64,000 nt of DNA from positions 1,178,001 through 1,242,000 of the forward strand of contig NZ_CP036298.1 in assembly GCF_007752135.1 (NCBI RefSeq). The letters run 5' to 3'. The notes below the pieces were generated by a model that saw only the letters and a program-made list of their open reading frames with translations, was not told the DNA's origin and did no database searches. Origin of the DNA: Aureliella helgolandensis (GTDB lineage Bacteria; Planctomycetota; Planctomycetia; Pirellulales; Pirellulaceae). Both the position numbers and the translations under genes were made by a program. Of this stretch, positions 46,619 through 55,948 are shown piece by piece; the stretch's first letter is position 1; each line of letters opens with the position of its first letter.

Positions 46619-47347
46619 CTACTGGGGCTTCAGGCTATGGACGTGCCAGTAGGCCGTGCGAGAGGAGTCGTCTGCACTGCGTGGGCGTGCGCTCCGGTAC
46701 ATGATGATCACTAGAGGCTCTGCGTCGGTATCGCCCGCCTTGTTGACTTCAACCGTGATGTAGTAACCATTGTGATCGCCCGTGATTTCGATTCCCCGCA
46801 TGTAGCGCCACTGTCCGGGTTGGCCCTCGGCTAAGATGCGTTGGGTAGCTTTGCTGTTGAGGAACTCTTTGGTTTTGTCGCCCGCTTCCATGGTCAGCGT
46901 GTCGTGATAGGCTTTGAGATCGGTTCCGGTTATCTGGCGTTCGCCAGCGGATTTCATCAATTCCAAGGCTTCGTATTCACGGTGTTCCGCGATCAGGTCG
47001 ACGAACTCGATCGCACGTTGTCCCGCCTGCTCGTAGAGGTATTGTCGCTCCTGGGTGGTGGCTACCATGGACCATGTTCCCGAGGCAATTCCCATCGCCA
47101 TGCCAGCTTGTGCGAGTCCCCGTCCGCGTAGGTAGGGCGTGTAGGAGAGTAGGATTGCGGTGATGCCGCCGAGCCCGGCAGCTAGGATCGAGAGCATCAC
47201 CAATTTGCTCGACAGGGGGGCCAGCAAGCTTATGATTCCCAAGGCGAGTGCAACTATGGCCAGCTTGCTGGTCGGCAAGCGTTCGGCGGCTTGCGTTTCT
47301 TCTGTTTCCTGAAAAGCAGGTTGGAGAAGTGAGTCAGCTGTGTTCAT
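46619..47347 (-). CDS. Membrane protein of unknown function (DUF4190-like N-terminus)
   Basis: 242 residues. Residues 25-95 hold two or three hydrophobic helices (LAIVALALGIISLLAPLSS, VMLSILAAGLGGITAILLSY, GLAQAGMAMGIASGTWSMV) in the pattern of DUF4190 membrane domains found in many planctomycetes. The remaining 145 residues are a soluble domain with ERQYLYEQAGQRAIEFVDLI, and beta-rich segments near YMRGIEITGDHNGYYITVEV. No catalytic motif is seen. It lies just downstream of the pilB-like gene (39 bases), on the same strand, so it may belong to the pilT unit. Confidence 0.7.
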   Translation of the reverse strand: MNTADSLLQPAFQETEETQAAERLPTSKLAIVALALGIISLLAPLSSKLVMLSILAAGLGGITAILLSYTPYLRGRGLAQAGMAMGIASGTWSMVATTQERQYLYEQAGQRAIEFVDLIAEHREYEALELMKSAGERQITGTDLKAYHDTLTMEAGDKTKEFLNSKATQRILAEGQPGQWRYMRGIEITGDHNGYYITVEVNKAGDTDAEPLVIIMYRSARPRSADDSSRTAYWHVHSLKPQ

Positions 47348-47386
47348 CCGAGATCTTGGGGAGTGGGGAATAGGGGAGTGATGGGG

Positions 47387-48745
47387 CTACTTCGATTTCT
47401 TGGGCGGTGACAGGACGCGTTGCAGTTCCTGCAAGCTGGTGAGCCCGGTCGCAACAGCCAAGACACCCTCTTCTTGCATCGTTAAGAAGCCGCCTTGGCG
47501 CGCGGTTCTCGACACGTTGGCTGGGGTCGGGTCTTGCAATACAGCCTGTCGAATTTCGTCGGTAATTTGCAGTAGTTCAAAAATGGCAGCGCGTCCGTAA
47601 TAACCTCGGCCGTTGCATTTTGCGCAAATCTCGATCTCGATCGGCTTGCCGTTCGCGTCAACCCGCTGCTCCGGTGGGGGAGGTATGTAGGGTTGATAGA
47701 GCGTGTGGACTCGTCCGGCAGGAATTCCCAATTTTTGCAGCAATTGTGGCGAGGGTTGGAAGGGTTGTCGGCACTCGGTGCACAGACGCCGCACCAGTTT
47801 TTGATTGAGGACGCCGCAGGTGATTTTCAGCAACTCCTTGAAGGATTCCTTGTTGCTTGCAAGGAGTTTGAGCAGTCCTTCGACCGCGGAGCTGGCGGCA
47901 ATTCGCGTGATCACGTAGCGGTGCTCTGCTATCACTTCGTTGCAGAGGAGCTTGGTGACTTCGGGGCTGAACAGCTCGGGGAGGATGAGCGCGTCGGGTT
48001 GCTTCAGTAGCAAGCTCTTGAGTACGGTCATGGGGGTTTCACCCGCTGCCGAATCAAACGTGTGCTTGGTGATATTGATGAGCTCGGGATCGTTGAGTTT
48101 GACATCCTCAACGGCATGAAAGTCGCGAACGAAGCGGTCTGCGGACTCAAGTCCTACCCGCCAGGTGGTGGGCAGTGCATGGCCTGGTGCACCGCTGAAA
48201 AGGAAGAGGGCATCGTCCGAATTGAGCAGGTTTTTAAGCTGCTGTTGCATCTTTTCACGCATCCCTAAATCGGACAGCGTGACCAGCACTGGTTTTTTGG
48301 GATCGATACGAATCAGCGCGCGTTCCCCCGAGGGGACGCCTTGGGTCATGACATCCAGGATCCAATCGTTCCCCTTGTACTTGATCGCTAGCGTGCCTTG
48401 CTGCCGCGATCGACGATCTTGTCCGTTGAGCCCTACGAGGCGTTTGATGACGATTAGGGCGCCATCACCTTCGGGCCGTTCCAGGGGAGGCATGCTCTCC
48501 CACAGGCCGTCGATGCGAAATCGCACCGCGGCGCCTTGCTGAGAAAAATCGAGCAGGATTTGATCGGCACGGGCGTCAATGGCCTGGGCGAGCAGGACCA
48601 CGGCCACCGGGTATTGTTCGATTCCTCGAGCAGCGATTAGGATGCCTTGCGCGGCCTGCTTGTCGGCGGCCTGAGGCTTAAACTCGATCGCCGGCATTTC
48701 GAGTGCTTGCTGGGCTGCGCCCTCTTTTTTCTTGCGTCGGAACAT
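47387..48745 (-). CDS. GspE/PilB-like protein without a functional P-loop
   Basis: 452 residues with secretion-ATPase layout: N1-like domain (DARADQILLDFSQQ and VRFRIDGLWE), RecA-like domain, and a zinc-binding Cys block (CTECRQPF at 322 and CAKCNGRG about 55 residues later), then ITDEIRQAVLQDP. GspE proteins have GPTGSGKTTT as Walker A; here residues 184-195 read SGAPGHALPTTW with no P-loop Lys. Walker B is DALILPELFSPEV instead of the GExRDxET type. It is probably not an active ATPase. The start codon is three bases behind the pilT stop, so the two are co-translated and may act as one complex. Confidence 0.82.
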   Translation of the reverse strand: MFRRKKKEGAAQQALEMPAIEFKPQAADKQAAQGILIAARGIEQYPVAVVLLAQAIDARADQILLDFSQQGAAVRFRIDGLWESMPPLERPEGDGALIVIKRLVGLNGQDRRSRQQGTLAIKYKGNDWILDVMTQGVPSGERALIRIDPKKPVLVTLSDLGMREKMQQQLKNLLNSDDALFLFSGAPGHALPTTWRVGLESADRFVRDFHAVEDVKLNDPELINITKHTFDSAAGETPMTVLKSLLLKQPDALILPELFSPEVTKLLCNEVIAEHRYVITRIAASSAVEGLLKLLASNKESFKELLKITCGVLNQKLVRRLCTECRQPFQPSPQLLQKLGIPAGRVHTLYQPYIPPPPEQRVDANGKPIEIEICAKCNGRGYYGRAAIFELLQITDEIRQAVLQDPTPANVSRTARQGGFLTMQEEGVLAVATGLTSLQELQRVLSPPKKSK

Positions 48746-48748
48746 GCG

Positions 48749-49921
48749 TTAGATAATACCTGGTTGGCTGACTTGAATACCCTTAAGTGCCATCTTGAGG
48801 GCATCTTTATTGGGAGCAACGGCGAAAGCGGTGGGGCGGTCGATCAGTTCTTTGTCGATCAGATTTTTGAGACTCATCGTAAAGTCCTGCATGCCCTCAC
48901 CTTCTCCAATGCGGATCGCATCGGGGAGTTTGGAGTCTTGGCCTTCGAGGATGAGTTTTTGAACCATGGGGGTGAAGGTCATGATTTCGCACGTCGGCAC
49001 TCGGCCCACCCCTGGCTTGATCGATTTCAGCAGCTTCTGGGCGACGATGCCTTTCATATTGAAAGCGATGGCCGAGCGGATGGCGCCGTGCATTTCTTCG
49101 GGGAACAAGTCAAGAATACGGCCGATGGTGGTGGGAGCGCTGGATGCGTGAATCGTGCCGAAGACTAAGTGACCTGTTTCCGCGGCATGAATGGCGGTCA
49201 TAAACGTTTCTTCGTCCCGCAATTCTCCCACCAGGATGATGTCGGGGTCTTCCCGCACGGCGTGCTTCATGCCGATTTCAAAGTCTTTGACATCCTGGCC
49301 AATCTCTCGCTGGTTGATTAGGCACTTGTCCTCGGTGTAGACGAATTCAATGGGGTCTTCGAGAGTCAGAATGTGCTTGCTGTAAATCGAGTTGATGTAG
49401 TTCAGCATACTGCCGATCGTCGTACTTTTGCCTGACCCGGTAACTCCGGCAAGCAGTACCATCCCTTGATCGTAGTGGCACAGAGTCTCGATCGAAGGTG
49501 GAAGGTAGAGTCCTTGGAACGGGGGGATGTAGTTATTGACGCGTCGAGCGACCAGGCCGATTTTTCCCAACTGCTTAAGCATGTTGACTCGAAATCGCCA
49601 GCTCACGCCATCCACATTCACGACATAGGCAAAGTCAGCGCCTCCCTCTTGTTCGAAGATGCCGCGGGCGCGCTCGTCCATCATGGGAACCAGCAGCCGG
49701 ACCATCTCCTCGTTTTCGATCGGCGGGCGGTTGAGGGGTTTGAGCGTACCGCTTACACGGACGATGGGGGGACGTCCCACCTTCATGTGCAAGTCACTTC
49801 CCTCAAGCTTGACCAGCGCGCGAAAGATCTTGTCGACCTCCAGGTCTTTGCGTTCCTTGAGGAGGTTGCCGACGATGCTATCAAGTTGTGCATCGGAGCC
49901 ATTATCGTCAGACGCTGACAT
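48749..49921 (-). CDS. pilT: PilT-type retraction ATPase
   Basis: Hexameric ATPase that depolymerises type IV pili (twitching). 390 residues. Walker A GVTGSGKSTT at 159-168, LTLEDPIEFVY (Asp box), LVGELRDEETFMTAIHAAET with Walker B, and FGTIHASSAPTTIGRILDLF (His box) are intact, and SDLHMKVGRPPIVRVSG is the normal N-terminal domain. The classical PilT AIRNLIREGK motif is replaced by AIRIGEGEGMQDF, so PilU-like or divergent roles are possible. Upstream lies hisF after about 50 bases; the pseudo-ATPase gene follows after three bases. Confidence 0.92.
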   Translation of the reverse strand: MSASDDNGSDAQLDSIVGNLLKERKDLEVDKIFRALVKLEGSDLHMKVGRPPIVRVSGTLKPLNRPPIENEEMVRLLVPMMDERARGIFEQEGGADFAYVVNVDGVSWRFRVNMLKQLGKIGLVARRVNNYIPPFQGLYLPPSIETLCHYDQGMVLLAGVTGSGKSTTIGSMLNYINSIYSKHILTLEDPIEFVYTEDKCLINQREIGQDVKDFEIGMKHAVREDPDIILVGELRDEETFMTAIHAAETGHLVFGTIHASSAPTTIGRILDLFPEEMHGAIRSAIAFNMKGIVAQKLLKSIKPGVGRVPTCEIMTFTPMVQKLILEGQDSKLPDAIRIGEGEGMQDFTMSLKNLIDKELIDRPTAFAVAPNKDALKMALKGIQVSQPGII

Positions 49922-49969
49922 CTCTGATCCCTGAGCTTGCGGAAAGAGTCTTGAGTGCTAGACCAGTGT

Positions 49970-50737
49970 TTACAACCGTACGGCAATGCCACGTTCAGCC
50001 ATCACGCGCTTGGTCTGCTCTATAGTATACTGTCCAAAGTGAAAAATGCTGGCTGCTAAGGCTGCATCTGCCAATCCAAACTGAATTGCATCTGCCAGGT
50101 GCTCTGGGCTGCCGGCTCCTCCACTGGCCACGACGGGGATTCCGACCGCACGGCTGACGGCCGCAGTGATCTCGACGTCGTAGCCATCGCAGGTACCGTC
50201 GCAATCCATGCTGGTCAGGACGATTTCGCCGGCTCCCAATGCCTCGACGCGGCGGGCCCATTCTACCGCTTGGAGACCCGTTGGGGTCCGTCCACCGTGG
50301 ATGTGCACCTCCCAGAATTCTTCGCCGTTGCGTTGGACTCGTTTGGGGTCGATGTTCACGACGATGCACTGGCTGCCAAAGCGATCGGCTGCTCGCGCCA
50401 CAAACTCGGGGTCTTGGCAGGCGGTCGTGTTGATCGAGACCTTGTCGCATCCGGCTTGCAGCAAGGCACGGATATCGTCGAGTTCTCGGATGCCACCCCC
50501 AACGGTTAGGGGCATAAAGACCTGCTCGGCGGTGCGACGCACTACATCGAGCATGATTCCGCGCTGTTCATGACTGGCCGTAATGTCGAGAAATACCAAT
50601 TCGTCGGCTCCCTCGCGTTCGTATCGAGCAGCCACTTCCACGGGATCTCCCGCGTCGCGCAAGTTCAGAAAATTGGTCCCCTTCACCACCCGGCCTTGAT
50701 TAACATCCAAGCAGGGAATGACCCGTTTCGCTAACAT
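49970..50737 (-). CDS. hisF: Imidazole glycerol phosphate synthase subunit HisF
   Basis: Cyclase subunit that, with HisH glutaminase, makes imidazole glycerol phosphate and AICAR in histidine synthesis. Beta/alpha barrel of 255 residues. Catalytic Asp residues lie in [17 protein letters not shown] and [13 protein letters not shown]; phosphate-binding segments are [12 protein letters not shown] and [18 protein letters not shown] strong AAAGGGATGGA ribosome site precedes ATG 50737. No other his gene is in the window. Confidence 0.96.
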   Translation of the reverse strand: MLAKRVIPCLDVNQGRVVKGTNFLNLRDAGDPVEVAARYEREGADELVFLDITASHEQRGIMLDVVRRTAEQVFMPLTVGGGIRELDDIRALLQAGCDKVSINTTACQDPEFVARAADRFGSQCIVVNIDPKRVQRNGEEFWEVHIHGGRTPTGLQAVEWARRVEALGAGEIVLTSMDCDGTCDGYDVEITAAVSRAVGIPVVASGGAGSPEHLADAIQFGLADAALAASIFHFGQYTIEQTKRVMAERGIAVRL

Positions 50738-51364
50738 TCCATCCCTTTAATTTTCGCATTTGACGAGTTGGTCGAGCGTTGGCCGTTTGTTGCAACCAGC
50801 CCCTCTAGAATACACCTTCAAAGCGGTCCTGCGCAGCGGTAGCGGCGCAGAAAGTGACAGAATCGCATCGCGAGGCACTAGCCAATCGGCAGAGGTGCCT
50901 CTCCCCAAGTCGTCCGGGCAGCCGCCGCCAAGGGGCTAGTCCGGCGAGATGTGTTTTCCAACAGGTAGCAGATTCTAAGCGCGCTCGCAGAGCTCCCCGA
51001 GGTACCAGGTTCGGTGGGCTTGAGAGCGTTCCCCGCGTTACCGCGACGGTAACACGGCCCATCATCCTGCAGCGGCGGCCACTCTTCCTGGCTCACTGGC
51101 TTGTTGGAGGAGTGGTCGTTTCCAGCCCAATCCAAAATCGCATTCCGAATCAACTGCAGCCGCAACTATTCCAGCCTTGCTTACGCGGCGACTTGCAATA
51201 ACAACCAACCGCTATGTGGCGGGTTGCTATTTCGGTCAGCCGTCTCGCAGGGAATTGCAGTGAGCGATAGGCCGTTGCTAGGAGAACCTGGAGCGGCTCC
51301 TGCGGTCCGATCGTGTCGTCATTCCCACCTGGAGCGGGAATGACGAGAGGGCATCAGGAGCGGT
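50738..51364. other. Intergenic region between hisF and the NPF-motif gene
   Basis: About 625 bases without a supported gene. It contains the inverted repeat at 51317-51345. No tRNA or mobile element is visible. Confidence 0.4.
51317..51345 (-). terminator. Perfect inverted repeat after the NPF-motif gene
   Basis: CGTCATTCCC and GGGAATGACG form a perfect 10-bp stem with a 9-base loop, 20 bases beyond the stop at 51365. There is no T run, so if it ends transcription it would be factor-assisted, or it protects the 3' end. Confidence 0.5.
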
Positions 51365-52183
51365 TTAGAAACCGAAGGGATTGTCATCGTCTGAGGCCGG
51401 GGCCGGCGCTGGATCGGTTCCGAACGGATTGGGCTCGGCTGCTGGAGCCTCAATAGCTGGAGTTTCCGTTGTGGCAGGTCCAAAAGGGCTATCGCCAGCG
51501 TCTGCGGGAACGTCACCAAAGGGGTTGTCCGCTGGCGCTGGGGCAGCTGGCTCGCTGGACGCAGGCTCATCTCCAAACGGATTGGAGGTGTCTGCAGCCG
51601 GAGCGGCCGGTGCATCCAAGGCGGATGGCTCGCTTGGAGCAGGGGCGTCGGTGGTCGGCAATTCGACAGCCTCTTCCGAACGCATGCCATCACCGGAGAA
51701 TGGGTCGCTGCTGGCCGCCTCTGCTGGATCAACGGGAGCTACCTCTGTCGGTTGTGGGATCGTCTTGCGACGAATCTCGGCTTGGTGAGCCTGCTCCAGT
51801 TGGAAAGCAACGCGCGCCTCGCGACGGTATTGCTCAATGCTGGCTCGTTGACGCCCCTGGACACGTGCCAGGGCCTGGCCGACATTCACGACGCGTTTGC
51901 CCTCGGCTTCCATGCGAGCGGCAACTTGGAAGTCTGCCTCGCCGCTGCCATGGGCGAGCATTTCGCGGGCAAGACCCCGGAAGTAGAGAGCCCGAGGATC
52001 TTGGGATCCCGAGTCGACTACCTGCGAGAGCATTTGGTCTGCACCTTGGTAATCGCCACAGTTGTAGCGATGAACGCCTTCACCGTATAATTCCGTCATA
52101 GCGCCGTCCTGAGCAAGCAAAAAGCTTGAACTTGAAAGAGCCACTAACGCTACAAAGCTAAAAAGCTGCGTGAATCGGGACAT
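51365..52183 (-). CDS. Secreted protein with NPFG repeats
   Basis: 272 residues. MSRFTQLFSFVALVALSSSS with LLAQ is a signal peptide. Residues 30-150 are helical and TPR-like (GEGVHRYNCGDYQGADQMLS, RALYFRGLAREMLAHGSGEA). The C-terminal 120 residues are Pro/Ala-rich and disordered, carrying six spaced DPF/NPF/SPF motifs (DPFSG, NPFGD twice, SPFGP, NPFGT, NPFGF at the very end). Function unknown. It is the last gene before the inverted repeat and follows the OmpA-type lipoprotein on the same strand after a gap of about 465 bases. Confidence 0.72.
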   Translation of the reverse strand: MSRFTQLFSFVALVALSSSSFLLAQDGAMTELYGEGVHRYNCGDYQGADQMLSQVVDSGSQDPRALYFRGLAREMLAHGSGEADFQVAARMEAEGKRVVNVGQALARVQGRQRASIEQYRREARVAFQLEQAHQAEIRRKTIPQPTEVAPVDPAEAASSDPFSGDGMRSEEAVELPTTDAPAPSEPSALDAPAAPAADTSNPFGDEPASSEPAAPAPADNPFGDVPADAGDSPFGPATTETPAIEAPAAEPNPFGTDPAPAPASDDDNPFGF

Positions 52184-52648
52184 GTGCCCGTTCTCCTTAT
52201 TCCAAATAAATCAGACAAGTCTCGATGGATTTCGAGCGACCTGAGGCCTTGCGACAACCGTTTACGATGGTAGTTGGCGGGGGCGGGGGAAGCAACTATT
52301 CTGAATTCCAGAATGGTCGATAACTTGATTTATAGCAGAATTGGCCTGGCCGCCGGGGAAAAGTGCCCCGCTAAATGCCCGGACAGGCACTTCGCAACCG
52401 CTAGGAGTAAGGGGACGCAGGCGGCTGAAATGTCGGATGCGCCGGGGCGTAGCCGCCTGTAGGGCACGGCCCGCAAGCCGTTAGATGGGCTGGCACCAGC
52501 CGTGTAAGACTCCGGTCGAGTCGCCCACAAACCTCCACCGCAGCGTTCCTGCGAATCTGCGTGTCCAGGGCTATGTGTTGCCCTGGCTTGGGGTTGCTGG
52601 GGGCTCTGTCGTCGGGCATGCGGGGGACGCACTGGCCGGTCAGAGGGT
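52184..52648. other. Intergenic region between the OmpA-type lipoprotein and the NPF-motif gene
   Basis: About 465 bases, GC-rich. Open frames in it are shadows with no family. No tRNA or mobile element seen. Confidence 0.35.
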
Positions 52649-53557
52649 TTAGAAGGTGTTGGAGGTGACGACGATTTCGATGCGTCGGTTTTCGGCTCGA
52701 CCCGCCGGTTGGTTGTTGTCGGCAATGGGGCGGTTAGGACCCTGCGCCGCGACAGAAACTTGTTGGACTGGTACGCCATTGCGACGGACGAGTTGGTCCA
52801 TGACTACTTGCGCCTGGGCTCCAGACAATTCGTAGGCCGAGGAGAATCCACCAAAGGATTGCGCGTTATCCGTATGCCCCTCAATTACCACGCGCTGCCG
52901 ACTGAAGCGTTGGAGCAAGGCGGTCGCAATTTGGTCGAGCGTGTTGGAGCTGGCGGGGGTTAATTGTGCGGAGCCGGGCGCAAACATTTGATCTGAGGAG
53001 ATGCGAATCCGCAGGACATCTCCGTCAGGAATGATCGAAGCGCCTGAGATTTGCAGGCCAGCCGTCGCGTTGGGAAGTGAGCTGTTGGCGGTAAGCCTCG
53101 CTCCACCACGCATATTCATCGAATCCTGCAGACCACGAGCTTGCTGCGCAATTTGCTGGCTGGATGCGAGCAGCTGCTTGTTTTGATTTACCGAATCTTG
53201 CAGCTGCTGAGCCAGTAAATCGGCTCTTTCCCGAAAGGCTTGCGACTGTTGCTGGGCCTGCGCGAGTTGCGTGGTGAGCTGGCGATTATTGTCGTCCAAC
53301 TGCTGAACTCGGCGCTGTAGTTCTGCTAGCTGCGGTGCCGTTTGAGGTGGTGCGTAGGTAAGCGGGGGCGAACCATAGGGTGCGGCCGTTGCTGCCCCAG
53401 GCTGAGGGTACATGGTATTGGGGGGCCAGCCCCCTGGTGCATAGGGATTGCGATTGCATCCGCTCAGCATTCCAAACACGACCACCACCAACAAAAGATT
53501 GCGGAACAATCCCTGGGAGAGCTTGTGAATTGCAGTTTGGAAGGGATGTTCAGCCAT
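52649..53557 (-). CDS. OmpA/Pal-type peptidoglycan-binding lipoprotein
   Basis: 302 residues from ATG 53557. The N-terminus has a hydrophobic signal (LFRNLLLVVVVFGMLSGC) with lipobox LSGC. A Pro/Tyr-rich linker and a Gln-rich coiled coil follow (ELQRRVQQLDDNNRQLTTQL and on, residues about 75-145). The C-terminal 120 residues are an OmpA domain: MFAPGSAQLTPASSNTLDQI, VVIEGHTDNAQ and GRAENRRIEIVV hold the peptidoglycan-binding Asp/Arg. Overall it resembles Pal or an OmpA-like lipoprotein with a long coiled coil. It is downstream of the exbBD-toroid unit on the same strand (gap about 450 bases). Confidence 0.88.
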   Translation of the reverse strand: MAEHPFQTAIHKLSQGLFRNLLLVVVVFGMLSGCNRNPYAPGGWPPNTMYPQPGAATAAPYGSPPLTYAPPQTAPQLAELQRRVQQLDDNNRQLTTQLAQAQQQSQAFRERADLLAQQLQDSVNQNKQLLASSQQIAQQARGLQDSMNMRGGARLTANSSLPNATAGLQISGASIIPDGDVLRIRISSDQMFAPGSAQLTPASSNTLDQIATALLQRFSRQRVVIEGHTDNAQSFGGFSSAYELSGAQAQVVMDQLVRRNGVPVQQVSVAAQGPNRPIADNNQPAGRAENRRIEIVVTSNTF

Positions 53558-54010
53558 CGGACGCTTGAAGCCAAAACCATGCAAGAGCAAAAGAATGGTG
53601 TTTAGGGCGCGACATTAACGGGAATGCCACCATGGCGGCAAGGTCAATCTCCAATTCTACGTTTCGCCATGGAGCAATTTGCACTTCACGGTTTTCCCGC
53701 ACGTGCTGTCAAGCTAGCATTGGCAGCCACCCGAGTAGCCGACTGGCGGCTCCGTGCGCCGATTGAGCGACTGTCGCGGTACTCATCCTCAGCCTCATCC
53801 TCAGCCTCAGCCATCCACGGCGTTCGTGATTGATGCTTGGGCGCGATTCAGGCGCGGAAGATACCAATCCCGCCATAAGAAGCAGTTGCCGAGCGATGGA
53901 TTCACTGACTTCTCAAGCTGGCCGCCGCGATCGCGCCGCGTCTACAGAGACTCTGGAGATGGGCTGCCGTGTGCTGCAGTATGAGTCTGACTCCAAGTGA
54001 AAGCCTTCGC
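53558..54010. other. Intergenic region between toroid protein and OmpA-type lipoprotein genes
   Basis: About 450 bases. Contains a 12-base direct repeat TCATCCTCAGCC (53783-53794 and 53795-53806). No gene is supported. A promoter for the lipoprotein gene is likely here. Confidence 0.4.
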
Positions 54011-55948
54011 CTACCGCCGATAGTCGGGCTGTGGAGTGCGCGCTAGATTTGCGCGCTGATACATCGGAAGGTAGCGATAGTAGACTTCTAGGCATAAGCA
54101 GCTCATGGCTGTCGAATAGACGCGGCCGCCGTAGCCTCCCCACATCGAATCTGGATTCCAGCTTCCGGGCTGCAGGTCGTAGGCTGGAAGTTGCGTCTCG
54201 AGCAGGCGACTCTTCAAGGCTTGATTCCAGGTGCGCCAGTTCTCATCCTGCAATTGAAACAGAGCCAGAGTGGCGTAGTACCAGAAGTAGACGTTGTCCT
54301 GCCCAACGCCCGGACGCTGGCTGAGGATGAGACGTGTGGCTTCCTGCTGAGCAGGCAGCGAGGTTGGGTAGTCAAGCAGGAGTCGGCAGGCGAGTGCTTC
54401 GGCCGTCATCGTCTCACTCGGTCGGCCCTCACCAGGTCGGTATCTGGCAAGTCCTCCGGCATTGCCGGCGGCGCACGAGTCGAGGAAGCTGCGCATGCGT
54501 TGTTGCACGAGTGGCGGAATGCCGGCCCCCGAACGCTCGACACTTTTCAGGGCCATCGCTTGCCAGCCAAATTGGCTCAGATCGCCAGGGTCCCCCGGGC
54601 GGTAACGCCAGCCGCCGCCGCGTGGGTCTTGGGCCTTGATGGAATACTGTGCAGCCTTCATCAATGCCTCTCGCAAGGCGTTGTCGTGAGTCATGACATA
54701 GGCTTCGGCCAAGGCCAGGGTCGCGATGCTGTGGCAGTACATCCTCGCATTGAGGATCCCGCGATCGCTTCCTACTTGGTCGGGGCCCGACAAATCACCG
54801 GAGGGCATCTGTGCATGCAGGAGGTATTGGAGTCCCTGGAGGACGTTGGTTTGATACTCTCCCTGGCGGTGAGTGTGGCCGGCAGACAGGAAGGCTAGTA
54901 ATGCAAGGCCGCTGACCCCTGTGTCTGCTTTTTCACCGGTTCCGTATCGCCGTTCGCCCAATGCAAAGGTTTCGGTGCCAGCTCCAAACGCCTTCGCGTT
55001 CCATGCTCCGTTGGGGGATTGAGCGCCAGCCAACCATCTCAGCCCCGCATCGACGGCCGCCTCACTATCGGCGTCACTGCCGAAAGGGGCCGAAAGTTGC
55101 AGTCGATTGGTGGCTTGGCGGAGCGCATACTCCTGCGGTAGATTGGGATTGGACGGCAGCTGAAGGTCGGGCGGCAATACCGGAGAATGTGAGTTGACAA
55201 TCGGCTGCATTTGAACTGGGGTGCTGAGAGATGGCTCGCCTGAAGTGGAGACCTGCGAACTGTCCGTTAGCTCTCGCTCCAAAGACTCCGTAGGTGGCGA
55301 TGCTAGCTCGGGGGGAAGAACGGGCGAGGGGACTTGGTCGGTGTTCTGGACCAAGCTAGGTGCCTGTGCTTGCGCTTCCGTAGGTTGTTCTTCGGAGGCG
55401 GGGGCGCCATCGCGCAGAATGTCAGCTAATTCCTCGGGGGGAGGAAGCGTCGGGAGAGGCGTCGGGTCCATGACTGGCAGGAGAGGCGGTGGCGCCAAGT
55501 CTGCCAAGCTTTCCAACGCGGTGAGTTCGGCTGGTTGCGGCAGATCCGCCAGATTCGCGGGTGCCTCCCACGGCAGGGGGGATTCTGAGGCGACGGCCGC
55601 AGGCGTTTCCTCGGCAGCCAACCGCGCCACCTCTGATGCGGTACTGGTCGAGGGATCGAATTCTTCAAACGAGACAGCCAAACTCTGCTGGCTGCCGCGA
55701 GGATCGCCTTGAGGCAGAACGGTCCGATTTCCCAACGCGTACATGAGCAACCAGACATGCGCAAGTACGCTTAACACGACGCATTTGGCCAGGGGCTTGG
55801 AATGCCCCCAACGCGTTCTTGAGAGGACCAGCAAGGAGATGGCCAGCATCGCAAAGCCGATGCCAAACACGATGGCCAGCGTACGCCCCGAAGTTGCATA
55901 GCACCATAGACGCCACAAGGCATCGTCAATTTGGTAGAACCAGCTCAT
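54011..55948 (-). CDS. Membrane-anchored proline-rich protein with squalene-cyclase-like toroid
   Basis: 645 residues. Two hydrophobic segments (LAIVFGIGFAMLAISLLVLS about 24-43, VVLSVLAHVWLLMYALG about 57-73) are followed by a Pro/Glu/Ala-rich stretch to about residue 285, and then by an alpha/alpha toroid of the prenyltransferase/squalene-oxidase repeat type: AVDAGLRWLAGAQSPNGAWN, DTGVSGLALLAFLSAGHTH, GVGQDNVYFWYYATLALFQL and QLPAYDLQPGSWNPDSMWGG. No DxDD acid motif of cyclases is seen, so it is probably a binding fold. It starts with a four-base overlap (ATGA) on the ExbD/TolR gene. N-terminal topology resembles TonB or TolA. Confidence 0.8.
   Translation of the reverse strand: MSWFYQIDDALWRLWCYATSGRTLAIVFGIGFAMLAISLLVLSRTRWGHSKPLAKCVVLSVLAHVWLLMYALGNRTVLPQGDPRGSQQSLAVSFEEFDPSTSTASEVARLAAEETPAAVASESPLPWEAPANLADLPQPAELTALESLADLAPPPLLPVMDPTPLPTLPPPEELADILRDGAPASEEQPTEAQAQAPSLVQNTDQVPSPVLPPELASPPTESLERELTDSSQVSTSGEPSLSTPVQMQPIVNSHSPVLPPDLQLPSNPNLPQEYALRQATNRLQLSAPFGSDADSEAAVDAGLRWLAGAQSPNGAWNAKAFGAGTETFALGERRYGTGEKADTGVSGLALLAFLSAGHTHRQGEYQTNVLQGLQYLLHAQMPSGDLSGPDQVGSDRGILNARMYCHSIATLALAEAYVMTHDNALREALMKAAQYSIKAQDPRGGGWRYRPGDPGDLSQFGWQAMALKSVERSGAGIPPLVQQRMRSFLDSCAAGNAGGLARYRPGEGRPSETMTAEALACRLLLDYPTSLPAQQEATRLILSQRPGVGQDNVYFWYYATLALFQLQDENWRTWNQALKSRLLETQLPAYDLQPGSWNPDSMWGGYGGRVYSTAMSCLCLEVYYRYLPMYQRANLARTPQPDYRR

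Noticed and set aside
52330-52779. 149-codon minus-strand frame overlapping the OmpA lipoprotein gene
   Set aside because: Arg/Pro-rich shadow frame overlapping the clearly supported OmpA domain coding region.
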